A DNA stretch of 64,000 nucleotides, taken from NCBI RefSeq assembly GCF_000381825.1, contig NZ_KB907124.1, positions 124,001 to 188,000 of the forward strand. The letters run 5' to 3'. The notes below the pieces were generated by a model, which saw nothing but the letters and a program-made list of their open reading frames with translations, was not told where the DNA came from and did not search any database. The first letter of the stretch is position 1. Every line of letters starts with the position of its first letter. Source of the DNA: Thioalkalivibrio sp. ALJT (GTDB taxonomy: Bacteria > Pseudomonadota > Gammaproteobacteria > Ectothiorhodospirales > Ectothiorhodospiraceae). Below are positions 55,819-64,000 of this stretch, piece by piece. Both the position numbers and the translations under genes were made by a program.

Positions 55819-56571
55819 ATGTCGACCCCGCGACTTGCCATCATTGGCGGTACCGGCCTGACCCAGTTGAAGGACCTGGAGATTACTCGACGCCAGGTGA
55901 TGCACACGCCGTATGGCGAGCCCTCAGGGCCGCTGGTGTTCGGTCATCTGCACGATACCGAAATCGTGTTTCTGCCGCGGCACGGGGCCCGACACACAAT
56001 TCCGCCGCATCAGGTGAATTACCGCGCGAACATCTGGGCGCTCAAGCACGCCGGGGTGGACAACGTGATCGCGGTAGCGGCGGTCGGCGGTATTACCGAG
56101 GCCATGCGGCCAGGTCTGATCGCCATTCCCGATCAGATCATTGACTACACCTGGGCACGCGCCAGCACCTTTTTCGAAGGGGGTGATCTGGAAGGGGTCA
56201 CGCACATCGACATGACCTGGCCTTACCACCCGGCCGTGCGCGAAACGCTGCTACGGGCCGTGGACGAACTGGAACTGGATGCTGTCGACCACGGGACCTA
56301 TGGCGCGACCCAGGGTCCGCGTCTGGAGACTGCGGCGGAAATCGACCGTCTGGAGCGCGACGGCTGCGATCTCGTCGGCATGACCGGGATGCCGGAAACG
56401 GCGCTTGCGCGCGAACTCGGGCTGAACTACGCCTGTTGCGCCGTCATTGCCAACTGGGCCGCCGGACGCTCGGCGGGCGAGATCACCATGGACGACATCG
56501 CCGAGAACCTGAATGTGGGCATGGCCAAGGTCAAGCAGGTACTGACCCACGTGATCCACAGGCTCTCCTGA
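55819..56571 (+). CDS. mtnP: S-methyl-5'-thioinosine phosphorylase (MTAP/PNP family)
   Basis: 250 residues from the ATG at 55819. Phosphate-binding IGGTGLTQL, RHGARHTIPPHQVNYRANIW, and MTGMPETALAREL are MTAP-family motifs. The base-recognition site reads A-N212-W-A-A-G, with Asn where MTA phosphorylases have Asp-x-Asp; the same Asn-x-Ala-Ala-Gly occurs in the Pseudomonas aeruginosa MTI phosphorylase as I recall it. That favours 6-oxopurines: methylthioinosine to methylthioribose-1-phosphate and hypoxanthine. The neighbouring hpt fits. No adenosine/MTA deaminase is seen in the window. Confidence 0.85.
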   Translation: MSTPRLAIIGGTGLTQLKDLEITRRQVMHTPYGEPSGPLVFGHLHDTEIVFLPRHGARHTIPPHQVNYRANIWALKHAGVDNVIAVAAVGGITEAMRPGLIAIPDQIIDYTWARASTFFEGGDLEGVTHIDMTWPYHPAVRETLLRAVDELELDAVDHGTYGATQGPRLETAAEIDRLERDGCDLVGMTGMPETALARELGLNYACCAVIANWAAGRSAGEITMDDIAENLNVGMAKVKQVLTHVIHRLS

Positions 56572-57058
56572 GCCGAGCGCGCCGCGGGCCCCGCACGGGC
56601 GCGTATTCCGTCATCGAAAGGGCATGCGCCGCACGCAGACGACTGCCGAGAAGTGGCGGCCTGGGTGCCACCCGTATCGTTACGCACATCCCGTCTTTAA
56701 CATAATATGTATTATGCGACGTTATCCGTTGGGCGTTATGGCATGGTGCGTCGGCACCGTTCGTTGATGAAACCTTATGATTCGGGCGCGTGTATTCGAA
56801 ACCCTTGTGGGAAACACGGCCGAAGGTTCATGCCCGCGCTCGATTTGCCCTTGTGTGATGGTGTATGAGCAAGGCGCGTTGGTCGCACGGATGACCGTCG
56901 CGAATAATGCTGCGGGACGGCGCGACCGATCCGATCAAGGATTCGGATTATCTGAGCTGTGGCGATGATCCTGTGCCTGTGCGCGCAAGGACACCAGCGC
57001 GTACCTGCGCTCGTGGCACTGCACACAGACTCGGAAGCATGCATCGGCGGATCGCCGA
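56572..57058. other. 487-base gap with an AT-rich perfect palindrome
   Basis: Between convergent mtnP and bioA. CATAATA-TG-TATTATG (56701-56716) is a perfect inverted repeat in an AT-rich patch that stands out from the GC-rich surroundings. The local base composition from about 56690 to 56990 is lower in GC than the flanks. Frames of 60-95 codons exist on both strands but none has a ribosome-binding site or recognisable content. It may be the remains of a lost gene. Confidence 0.4.
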
Positions 57059-58417
57059 TCATGCTCGTACGGCGTGCTCGATGCCTTCGGTCATGACCTC
57101 GACCAGAAAGTCGATCTGCTCCTCGGTGATGACATACGGCGGCATCAGATAGCTCACATTGCCGAGCGGACGCAGCAACGCCCCGCGCCTCAGGCCGTGT
57201 CGATAGATATGGAGCCCGCGACGTTCCTGCCAGGGATACGGCGTCCGGCTGGACTTGTCCTGGACCAGTTCCACGGCGGCAATCATCCCGTGCTGGCGCA
57301 CATCAGCCACATGAGGATGCTCGCGCAATGGTTCAAGTCTTGTCGCGATATGCTGGGCAAGCTCTTGATTACGTTTAATAACTGGATCGGAATCGAAGAT
57401 ATCCAGAGTGGCCAGTGCCGCCCGGCAGGCCAGCGGGTTCCCGGTGTAGGAATGGGAATGCAGGAACATGTTCAGACGCTCATAATCGTCATAGAACGCC
57501 TGGTAGATCGTCTCCGTGGTCAGGACCGCGGCCATCGGGAGATAGCCGCCGGTAAGCCCCTTTGACAGGCACAGGAAGTCGGGCGTGATCGGCCCCTGTT
57601 CGCAGGCGAAGAGCGTCCCGGTACGGCCAAACCCCACCGCGATCTCGTCGGCAATCAGGTGCACGCCATGATGGTCGCACGCCCTGCGCAGCAGACGCAG
57701 GTATTCGGGGTCGTACATGCGCATGTGGCCGGCACACTGGACCAGTGGCTCAACGATGACGGCGCAGACTTCGTCGGCGTGTTGTTCAAGCGCCGTTTCC
57801 ATGTGCTGGAACTGGCGGCGGGCGACATCCGCGCAGGTTTCACCCGCCTCGCGTTCAAAACAGTCCGGTGCGGGTACGGTGATCACATCCAGCATCAGCG
57901 GTTCGTAGGTCGCGCTGTAGAGCGGTACGTCGCTGACGGACAGCGCACCCAGGGTCTCGCCGTGATAGCTGTTGGACAGACGAATAAAGCGGGTCTTCTG
58001 GTTCTGGCCACAGTTGCGCCAGTAGTGAAAGCTCATCTTCAGCGCCACCTCAACGCCGGCGCTGCCGTTGTCGGCCAGGAATACCCGATCGAGGCCTTCG
58101 GGGGTGATGTCGATCAGACGCTCGCAGAGCTCCACGACCGGTTCGTGGGTACAACCGGCCAGGATCACATGTTCCAGTCGGTCGAGCTGATCCTTCACGG
58201 CATCGCCGATACGCGGGTTGGCATGACCGAACAGATTGACCCACCAGGAGCTGATGGCGTCCAGATAGCGGTTGCCGTCGAAGTCGTACAGCCAGACGCC
58301 CTCCCCGCGCTGTATGGGAAGAAGTGGCAACGTGCCCTCCTCCCCGTAGTCCTTCATTTGGGTGCACGGATGCCAGAGGGCCCGCAGGTCGCGTCTTTTC
58401 AGGGTGTCGTTGTCCAT
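57059..58417 (-). CDS. bioA: Adenosylmethionine-8-amino-7-oxononanoate aminotransferase
   Basis: 452 residues from the ATG at 58417 (MDNDTLKRRDLRALWHPC), which matches the family start; a 48-residue extension upstream runs through the divergent gene's promoter. SSWWVNLFGHANPRI, LADNGSAGVEVALKM, the PLP region LIADEIAVGFGRTGTLF and the lysine in LSKGLTGGYLPMAAVLTT. It makes 7,8-diaminopelargonate in biotin synthesis. No other bio genes lie here, so biotin genes are split. No clear BirA operator was seen. Confidence 0.96.
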   Translation of the reverse strand: MDNDTLKRRDLRALWHPCTQMKDYGEEGTLPLLPIQRGEGVWLYDFDGNRYLDAISSWWVNLFGHANPRIGDAVKDQLDRLEHVILAGCTHEPVVELCERLIDITPEGLDRVFLADNGSAGVEVALKMSFHYWRNCGQNQKTRFIRLSNSYHGETLGALSVSDVPLYSATYEPLMLDVITVPAPDCFEREAGETCADVARRQFQHMETALEQHADEVCAVIVEPLVQCAGHMRMYDPEYLRLLRRACDHHGVHLIADEIAVGFGRTGTLFACEQGPITPDFLCLSKGLTGGYLPMAAVLTTETIYQAFYDDYERLNMFLHSHSYTGNPLACRAALATLDIFDSDPVIKRNQELAQHIATRLEPLREHPHVADVRQHGMIAAVELVQDKSSRTPYPWQERRGLHIYRHGLRRGALLRPLGNVSYLMPPYVITEEQIDFLVEVMTEGIEHAVRA

Positions 58418-58520
58418 GCCGCGTATTGTGCCAAAAGCATGCGGCCGCGCGTCGCGTTGGCAGGTGTTCTCAACCTCGAAGGAACCGGGTACCCTTCGCC
58501 CCCACTTGAGGAGGACCGCC

Positions 58521-59639
58521 ATGCACCCGGAATTTCCCCAGGATGGGATCATCCATCTCAACCACGCCGCGGTAGGCCCCTGGCCACGCAGGACCGAAGA
58601 CGCGGTATGCCGGTTCGCGCGCGAGAATGTAGTCCATGGTTCGCGTGACTACCCGACGTGGCTGCGCCATATGGAGGCCACGCGTGAACTGGCGCGCAGC
58701 TTGATCGGGGCGCCTGCAGCGTCCGATATTGCGTTTGTGAAGAATACCTCCGAGGCCCTGTCGATGGTGGCATTCGGACTGGACTGGAAGCCTGGTGACA
58801 ACGTGGTGTTTCCCGCCGGGGAGTTTCCGTCCAACCGCGTGGTCTGGCTGGAGGCGGCGCGCCGCTATGGCATTGAGGCCCGGGAGGTGCCGGTAGACGC
58901 TGAACCCGAACCCGCGCTGCTGGCCGCCTGCGATTCCCGGACACGGCTGCTGGCCACCAGCGCCGTGCGCTACGACTCCGGTATGCGTATCGACGTGCAG
59001 GCCCTCGGTGTGGAATTGCGGGCTCGCGGCATCCTGTTCTGCGTGGACGCGATTCAGCATCTGGGCGTTCTGCCCTTTGATGCACAGGGCTGCGATGCCG
59101 ATTTCGTGATGGCGGACGCCCACAAATGGATGCTCGGTCCCGAGGGCATTGGAGTGTTCTACGTGAACCCCGAGGTCCGCGAGCAGCTTACGCTGCAGGA
59201 ATACGGCTGGAACATGCTGGCGCACGCCGGTGATTTCGCCAATCCGGGCATTGCGCCGGCTACCAGCGCCCGTCGCTTTGAACCCGGGAGCCCAAACCTG
59301 CTGGGGATCCATGCCCTGAATGCAAGCCTGGGGTTGTTACTGGAAACCGGCCTGGACACGATTGACCACGAGATCCGCGAACACTGGCTGTATCTTGCGG
59401 ACGGGCTGCGGGCGCGCGGCTGCGAGATTCTGACACCACCCGGACGCCGGGCCGGCATCCTGACCTTTCGCCCGCCGGTGCAGGACCTCGAAGGGCTGTA
59501 TGCACGCCTGCAGGGTCGCGGCATCCTCTGCGCCCTGCGCGGTGGCGGGATTCGCTTTGCGCCGCATTTCTACCTGACACGGGCACAGCTCGATCAGGCC
59601 CTGGAGGAGCTGGACGCCGCGCTGGGATGCACTGATTGA
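58521..59639 (+). CDS. Class V PLP aminotransferase (cysteine-desulfurase-like)
   Basis: 372 residues from the ATG at 58521, preceded by GAGGAGG. IIHLNHAAVGPWPRRTEDAV at the start, VKNTSEALSMVAFGLDW near 75, and the PLP lysine in MADAHKWMLGPEGIGVFYV near 200. It belongs to the NifS/SufS/isopenicillin-N epimerase-like group, but the conserved active-site Cys loop of true desulfurases is not evident (the end reads GRGILCALRGGGIRFAPH). Reaction unknown. It is divergent from bioA over 103 bases. Confidence 0.75.
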   Translation: MHPEFPQDGIIHLNHAAVGPWPRRTEDAVCRFARENVVHGSRDYPTWLRHMEATRELARSLIGAPAASDIAFVKNTSEALSMVAFGLDWKPGDNVVFPAGEFPSNRVVWLEAARRYGIEAREVPVDAEPEPALLAACDSRTRLLATSAVRYDSGMRIDVQALGVELRARGILFCVDAIQHLGVLPFDAQGCDADFVMADAHKWMLGPEGIGVFYVNPEVREQLTLQEYGWNMLAHAGDFANPGIAPATSARRFEPGSPNLLGIHALNASLGLLLETGLDTIDHEIREHWLYLADGLRARGCEILTPPGRRAGILTFRPPVQDLEGLYARLQGRGILCALRGGGIRFAPHFYLTRAQLDQALEELDAALGCTD

Positions 59640-59703
59640 AGCAGCGCGCGTGTTGGGAGAGCGGGGCTAGGCTGCCCGTTGTTGATCAAAAACGGGCGCG
59701 GGA

Positions 59704-59813
59704 ACGGCGTTACGGCTCACCAGAAGCAGAATGACTGCACGGCCGTCACCACGCATTAAACGCACGCAAAAGCGACTCGAGCGCGGACGTGCGATTCAAT
59801 CAGCGTCTCCCTA
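59704..59813. repeat. Dispersed repeat B, copy 2
   Basis: About 107 bases matching 40763-40870 in ordered blocks, including a 17-base identical core GCAGAATGACTGCACGG. Its right end runs into the pilZ stop codon, so the repeat defines the 3' end of pilZ. It fills most of the 171-base gap after the aminotransferase. Confidence 0.75.
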
Positions 59814-60149
59814 GAACGTGTGGGTTTTGCGATCAGAATTCAGCATGGTCCCCAGATGTTCTTCGATTCGGCGGTGGGTGATGCCTTTATCCGACTGGTT
59901 GAACTGAACGCCAATGCCACGCAGGCGGTTGCCTTGGGCACGTGGTGGCGTGATCCAGACAACGGTGCAGGGTGTCGGCAGGCGATCGGAGTCGTCCAGC
60001 AGGGATAAAAGCAGGAACACCTGATCCCCCAGCTTGTAGACCTTGTCGGTCGGGATGAACAGACCGCCATTGGTGACGAACGGCATGTAAGCCGCGTAAA
60101 GCGCGGGTTTTTCCTTGATCGTCAAGGTGAGCATGCCCTGCCCGGCCAT
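59811..60149 (-). CDS. pilZ: Type IV pilus protein PilZ
   Basis: 112 residues with GGGGAGG before the ATG. ALYAAYMPFVTNGGLFIPTDK and FLLLSLLDDSDRLPTPCTVVW are the hallmarks of the pilus-type PilZ, which lacks the RxxxR c-di-GMP motif; none is seen here. It acts with PilF/PilB at the pilus base. The holB-pilZ order is that of Pseudomonas. The last codon and stop lie at the edge of dispersed repeat B. Confidence 0.93.
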   Translation of the reverse strand: MAGQGMLTLTIKEKPALYAAYMPFVTNGGLFIPTDKVYKLGDQVFLLLSLLDDSDRLPTPCTVVWITPPRAQGNRLRGIGVQFNQSDKGITHRRIEEHLGTMLNSDRKTHTF

Positions 60150-60274
60150 AGAACCTCCCCAGTGCCTTGAAAACGTACTCCTCAGCCGGAGTCACAACCA
60201 TGGAGTATCGCCCATCAAACCCGTGGCGCGCCAGGTCGCTGCCGGGCCTGACGGACGCCCCCTGGCCCGATGTT

Positions 60275-61270
60275 TTATGAATTGCGTCCGAGGAGACTGA
60301 GGGCGATATCTTCCAGACGCAGCTGAGGATTGAGCTGGCGCGCTGCCTGGCGCTGCCAGACATGGGCCCGCGAGGAGAGTTCGGCCAGACGCCGGGGCCC
60401 ATGCCGGCGCGCAAACGCCTCCAGCAGATCGCGCGGGAACTGGCGGCCAAAGGCATCCGCCTGCTCGGTAACCAGCAGGCGCTGCGCGGCGAGCAGCAGG
60501 GCCTGTAAACGGGGGATCAGGGACTCTGGCAGGCTGCGCTGCATGACGCTGGCCATTGGCGTCACGCCGGGGGCACGCAGCAGGGTCGTCAGGGCCTCGC
60601 GGTCTTGCTGCCACTGTTCCATGCGTTGCGGGTCAACCAGAATCTCGCGCGCCAGCAGCGGACGCCCCAGCGCCGCTGCATAGGCCTCGTCCGCGGCCTC
60701 GGGTGCGGAGGCGAAGCGGCGCAACCATGCTCCCGCCTCGCCCGCGTCGGGTGTCGGGATCTCGACCATCTCGCAGCGACTGCGGATGGTCGCGGGCAGG
60801 CGTGCGGGCTGATCGGCGATCAGGATCAGCATCGCGCCGGCGGGCGGCTCTTCCAGCGTCTTCAGCAACGCATTCGCGGCATTGGTGTTCAGCGCGTCGG
60901 CTGGCTGGATCAGCACACAGCGCAGTTCGCCGGAACCGGACAAGCCGAGGAATTCGATGGCGTCGCGGGCCGCAGCAATCAGGATCTCCTTGCCCGCCTC
61001 TTCCGGTTCCAGGCTCATCACCTCCGGATGTACGCCCCCAAGAAAGCCCCGGCAGGCATTACAGACCCCACAGGGTGGATCGGCCCCTTTGGCCTGCTGG
61101 CATAGCAGGGTCTGCACCAGAGACCGGGCCAGCAGCCCCTTTCCCACGCCCCCGGCACCGTGGACGAGGAGCCCGGTGGGCAGGCGCCTGGCGCGTCCGC
61201 GCTGAACCAGGGCTTGCCATGGGGCCTGCAACCAGGGCGGCAGGCGCTCGCTCGTGTCCTGCGTATCCAT
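60275..61270 (-). CDS. holB: DNA polymerase III subunit delta'
   Basis: 331 residues. P-loop GAGGVGKGLLARSL, zinc-binding cysteines (CQQAKGADPPCGVCNAC), sensor region VLIQPADALNTNAANALLKTLEEPP typical of clamp-loader delta'. It forms part of the clamp loader. It overlaps the tmk stop by one base and precedes pilZ by 125 bases. Confidence 0.95.
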   Translation of the reverse strand: MDTQDTSERLPPWLQAPWQALVQRGRARRLPTGLLVHGAGGVGKGLLARSLVQTLLCQQAKGADPPCGVCNACRGFLGGVHPEVMSLEPEEAGKEILIAAARDAIEFLGLSGSGELRCVLIQPADALNTNAANALLKTLEEPPAGAMLILIADQPARLPATIRSRCEMVEIPTPDAGEAGAWLRRFASAPEAADEAYAAALGRPLLAREILVDPQRMEQWQQDREALTTLLRAPGVTPMASVMQRSLPESLIPRLQALLLAAQRLLVTEQADAFGRQFPRDLLEAFARRHGPRRLAELSSRAHVWQRQAARQLNPQLRLEDIALSLLGRNS

Positions 61271-61950
61271 TATTCGTCCAGTATTCGGGAGTTGTCCTGA
61301 CCCTGCAGCCCCGCCATCGGCAGACGGTCTTGCAGGCCGTCGAGGATACGTGCGGTCACGGTGTCCGGGTCTGCATTCGCATCCACGACCAGATAGCGGT
61401 CCGGGGTCCGGGCCGCGCGTTCCAGATACGCTGCCCGCGCGCGTTCGAAGAAATCCAGCGCCTCGTGTTCGATCCGGTCCCGGCGCCCGCGCTGAACCGC
61501 CCGGCCGAGTCCGATCCCGGCCTCGATATCCAGCAGGACCACGAGGTCGGGACGCATCTCGCCCTGTAGCCAGGATTCGAGCTCGGCGACACGGTCCGTA
61601 CCGAGCCCACGCCCCGCGCCCTGGTAGGCAAACGAGGCATCGGTGAAGCGATCACTGAGTACCCACTCCCCGGCTTGCAGTGCCGGCCGGATGACCTCCT
61701 GCAGATGTTGCGCGCGGGCCGCAAACATCAGCAGCAATTCCGACTCCGGGCACATGCCGGGGAGGTCCGGGTCCAGCAGAAGACCGCGCAATCGCTCGCC
61801 CAGGGCCGTGCCGCCGGGCTCGCGGGTCAAGCGAATACGCGAGCCGCGATCGCGCAGGGTGGCGTCCAGACGTTCGATCTGAGTGGTTTTGCCCGAGCCC
61901 TCGATGCCCTCGAGGACCAGAAAGCGGCCGCGATCGCGCGCGCGTTCCAT
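61270..61950 (-). CDS. tmk: Thymidylate kinase
   Basis: 226 residues. P-loop LEGIEGSGKTTQI at 13-25, DRX motif SDRFTDASFAYQGAGRGLG near 98-116, and the lid with Arg (GRAVQRGRRDRIEHE). It phosphorylates dTMP. Fifteen bases after mltG, overlapping holB: one operon. Confidence 0.97.
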   Translation of the reverse strand: MERARDRGRFLVLEGIEGSGKTTQIERLDATLRDRGSRIRLTREPGGTALGERLRGLLLDPDLPGMCPESELLLMFAARAQHLQEVIRPALQAGEWVLSDRFTDASFAYQGAGRGLGTDRVAELESWLQGEMRPDLVVLLDIEAGIGLGRAVQRGRRDRIEHEALDFFERARAAYLERAARTPDRYLVVDANADPDTVTARILDGLQDRLPMAGLQGQDNSRILDE

Positions 61951-61965
61951 GTCGTAGCGCCCTCC

Positions 61966-63000
61966 TCAGCGGTTGCGAATGCCATAGCGGCTGCCGTCAC
62001 CACCGAGCTGATAGCGGATAACGGCCTCTCGATGCTCGCGGTAGGTCTCGGAAAAGTGATGACTGCCATCCCCGCGCGAGACGAAGAACAGGTCATTGGT
62101 GTCCTCAGGGCGTGCGGCAGCCTGCAAGGCTGCGCGCCCGGGCAGGGCAATCGGCGTCGGCGGCAGGCCGGCCCGAGTGTAGGTGTTGTAAGGGTGGTCG
62201 CGGTCGAGTTCGTCCCGCGTCAGGCGCTGAACGCCGGGGTCCTGCACATACAGCAGGGTGGGATCGGTCTGCAGCCGCATCCCGCGCTGGAGACGGTTTA
62301 CGAACACCCCGGCTACACGTTCACGCTCGTCGCCGCGGCCCGTCTCCCGTTCGATGATGGAGGCCAGGATCAGCAGCTCGTAGGGAGACTCCACGGGGTG
62401 GTCCTCCAAGCGGTCTTTCCAGGCCTGTTCCAGCTGGATCCGCATGGACTGGTGGGCGCGTCGCAGCACCGTCAGGGCATCCGTGCCGGAACCGAAGAAG
62501 TAGGTATCGGGAAGGAACCAGCCCTCCGGGTGCTCGACATCGTCCAGCCCCAGGATCTCTGGCAGGTTGTGTACGCCCACCGACTCCGGCGGCGCAATCA
62601 GTTCCGGGTGCTGGCGCAGGGCCGACAATGCCTGGCGGACGGTCCAGCCCTCCGGGAAGGTAACCCGGTGCTGGACCACATCCCCGCGGGCCATCGCGTG
62701 CACCAGGTCGCGCGCGCTCATGCCGGGGGTCACCGCGTATTCCCCCGCCTGCAGGCGCGGGGCAACACCCTGACGCCGCCCGTAGACTTCAAGCACCCAG
62801 GCGGAGTCGATCCAGCCCCGCTCGACAAAGGTGGTGCTGATCTGGCGCAGGCCCTGTCCCGACTCAAGCTGGAATCGCTCGACGCTCTCGAGCGCCAGTG
62901 GACGATCGAGCTGTACGCGGTAGTGCTCGCTGAGCCACCAGGCCGCCGCAAGCGCCAGCACTACTACCAGGCCCAGCAAGCCGAGACTAATCCGCTTCAT
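61966..63000 (-). CDS. mltG: Endolytic peptidoglycan transglycosylase MltG
   Basis: 344 residues from the ATG at 63000 (MKRISLGLLG); longer frames run into pabC. One membrane helix at 5-25, a LysM-like region, then the YceG domain with the catalytic Glu in LILASIIERETGRGDER near residue 220 and NTYTRAGLPPTPIALPG near the end. It cleaves nascent glycan strands. It overlaps pabC by 14 bases; the pabC-mltG-tmk-holB order is conserved. Confidence 0.96.
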   Translation of the reverse strand: MKRISLGLLGLVVVLALAAAWWLSEHYRVQLDRPLALESVERFQLESGQGLRQISTTFVERGWIDSAWVLEVYGRRQGVAPRLQAGEYAVTPGMSARDLVHAMARGDVVQHRVTFPEGWTVRQALSALRQHPELIAPPESVGVHNLPEILGLDDVEHPEGWFLPDTYFFGSGTDALTVLRRAHQSMRIQLEQAWKDRLEDHPVESPYELLILASIIERETGRGDERERVAGVFVNRLQRGMRLQTDPTLLYVQDPGVQRLTRDELDRDHPYNTYTRAGLPPTPIALPGRAALQAAARPEDTNDLFFVSRGDGSHHFSETYREHREAVIRYQLGGDGSRYGIRNR

Positions 63001-63799
63001 GCAATGCGATTCCCATTGGATACAGCGGATCATCCTGCCATGTGCCGGCCGGGATGTCCGCATCGATCAGGCGCGCCGGGGCGATCCCCAGCCGCGCATT
63101 GCTCACATACAACGCATCGGCCGACCGGACCCGGGCCGGTTCGGGATAGGCCTCATGCACGCGGAGGCCGAACTGCCGCGCGTGCTCGAGTATCCATGCG
63201 CGTCGGGTGCCGGCAATGCCGGCCGCGTCCACCGGCGGGGTCAGCAGCGTTCGCCCCTCGCGCAGCCAGAGGTTGCCCTGGCTTGCACTGATCACGCGCC
63301 CCAGCGCATCCCGCAGGACTGCCTCATCCCACTCGGCGTGCCAGCCACTGCGCGCGAGTACGTGTTCCAGCCGGCTCGTATGCTTGAGCCCGGCCAGTGC
63401 AGGGTTCACCCCGATGCTGACCTCGGCCCAGCCCATCATGAGCGGTTGCGCTTCGAGGGGCGCGGGAAACATCCGTGCGGGGCCCGCACTGACGATACGC
63501 GTGATGGCTGGCACGGACGGCGGCGCATAGCCCCGCGGCCCCACCCCGCGGGTGATCGTGAGCCGCGCCATGCAGGTGTTTCCGTTCGTGGCGCGGGCCA
63601 GCTCCTCGAGGACCGCAGCTTCCTCCAGCCCGGGAAAGCCCAGACACTGCAGCCCGCGCGCAAGCCGTTCGCGATGGTAGCGCCACAGTTGTGGCCGCCC
63701 ATTCCGCATTTGCAGGGTCTCGAACAGACCGTCACCGAGCAGCACGCCCCGATCCAGTGCCGAGAGCGTCCCGGCGGCCACGCCATTGACCAGCGTCAT
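62987..63799 (-). CDS. pabC: Aminodeoxychorismate lyase
   Basis: 270 residues, class IV PLP fold. DRGVLLGDGLFETLQM at 17-32, PLP lysine in LAGLKHTSRLEHVLAR near 140, and VISASQGNLWLREG near 170. It releases pyruvate from aminodeoxychorismate to give p-aminobenzoate for folate. It starts in an ATGA overlap with pabB, so two consecutive steps are coupled. Confidence 0.94.
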   Translation of the reverse strand: MTLVNGVAAGTLSALDRGVLLGDGLFETLQMRNGRPQLWRYHRERLARGLQCLGFPGLEEAAVLEELARATNGNTCMARLTITRGVGPRGYAPPSVPAITRIVSAGPARMFPAPLEAQPLMMGWAEVSIGVNPALAGLKHTSRLEHVLARSGWHAEWDEAVLRDALGRVISASQGNLWLREGRTLLTPPVDAAGIAGTRRAWILEHARQFGLRVHEAYPEPARVRSADALYVSNARLGIAPARLIDADIPAGTWQDDPLYPMGIALHEAD

Positions 63800-64000
63800 G
63801 CGTCTTGCCCTGGCGCCGCCTGCAGGGCCTCGATCAGGCCACGGGCCTTGTGCCGCGTCTCCTCGAGTTCGCGCCGGGGGTCGGAATCCGCCACGATGCC
63901 GGCCCCGGCGCGGAAGCGCAGCTCCCGACCCCGCACCACCAGGGTCCGGATCAGGATATTGGTATCCATGCGCCCGTGCCGGCTCACATAGCCGCAGCTG
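63796..64000 (-). CDS. pabB: Aminodeoxychorismate synthase component I, C-terminal fragment
   Basis: The 5' part lies beyond the window; the frame is open to its edge. Visible are the last ~68 codons of a chorismate-binding domain: SCGYVSRHGRMDTNILIRTL, GAGIVADSDPRRELEET and KARGLIEAL, standard motifs of the family. Its neighbour pabC decides for PabB over anthranilate synthase TrpE. Confidence 0.9.
   Translation of the reverse strand, partial: SCGYVSRHGRMDTNILIRTLVVRGRELRFRAGAGIVADSDPRRELEETRHKARGLIEALQAAPGQDA

Noticed and set aside
56775-57062. Small frames on both strands in the mtnP-bioA gap
   Set aside because: No ribosome-binding sites; composition is irregular and content unrecognised. 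Reported only as a gap.
58418-58520. BirA operator between bioA and the aminotransferase gene
   Set aside because: No match to the GGTTTACA/TGTAAACC half-sites expected in proteobacteria.

Overview
This GC-rich window (roughly two thirds G+C by eye) is a densely packed gammaproteobacterial chromosome segment. It is not a plasmid or phage: it carries gyrA, rpsA, rne, mfd, uvrB, holB and tmk. Gene orders are of the Pseudomonas/Chromatiales type: motD-parA-parP-cheW-DUF2802, rne/rluC divergent, gyrA-serC-pheA-hisC-tyrA-aroA-cmk-rpsA, rpsA-ihfB-lapA-lapB-pyrF and pabC-mltG-tmk-holB-pilZ. With a cytochrome c', a diheme cytochrome c and a DsrE-family protein, this suggests a sulfur-oxidising Ectothiorhodospiraceae such as Thioalkalivibrio. 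That placement is inference; no rRNA gene is present to confirm it.

Layout. 1-4.8 kb is the end of a flagellar/chemotaxis cluster: MotD tail, ParC/ParP-type array-positioning proteins, CheW, a 61-residue orphan, DUF2802, and a convergent FlhB-tail/FliK pair. 5-12.1 kb holds a low-molecular-weight tyrosine phosphatase, rne with a long leader, rluC, a HAD phosphatase and sppA. 12.1-18.9 kb (minus strand) holds csiV, mfd, aguB, aguA and a small exported protein. 19.1-25.4 kb holds lolC-lolD, a DUF2062 protein, comEC and mtnA. 25.5-40.1 kb is the large gyrA-to-rpsA supra-operon for serine, aromatic amino acid and histidine synthesis plus nucleotides, translation and topology, followed by ihfB-lapA-lapB-pyrF. 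40.1-45.9 kb holds comEA, galU, rhomboid, hspQ, NUDIX, a FucA-like class II aldolase and two cytochromes c.

45.9-50.1 kb is the least conventional part. A 164-bp near-palindromic element with CTAG ends (probable MITE) is followed by a three-gene unit: a membrane receptor with a degenerate class III cyclase domain and two paralogous membrane-anchored coiled-coil proteins of unknown function. The unit is followed by tRNA-Asn. 50.2-64 kb holds aspC, uvrB, nagZ, a dsrE-like gene, hpt, a methylthioinosine-phosphorylase-type mtnP, bioA, a class V aminotransferase and pilZ-holB-tmk-mltG-pabC-pabB (the last cut by the window edge).

Functional threads. (1) The MTIP-type phosphorylase, adjacent hpt, mtnA and the FucA-like aldolase could together salvage methylthioadenosine to hypoxanthine/IMP and to DHAP. 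(2) ComEC, ComEA and PilZ point to type IV pili and DNA uptake. (3) Two families of short dispersed intergenic repeats and one MITE-like element occupy most of the longer gaps. No CRISPR array, complete insertion sequence, prophage or restriction system was seen.
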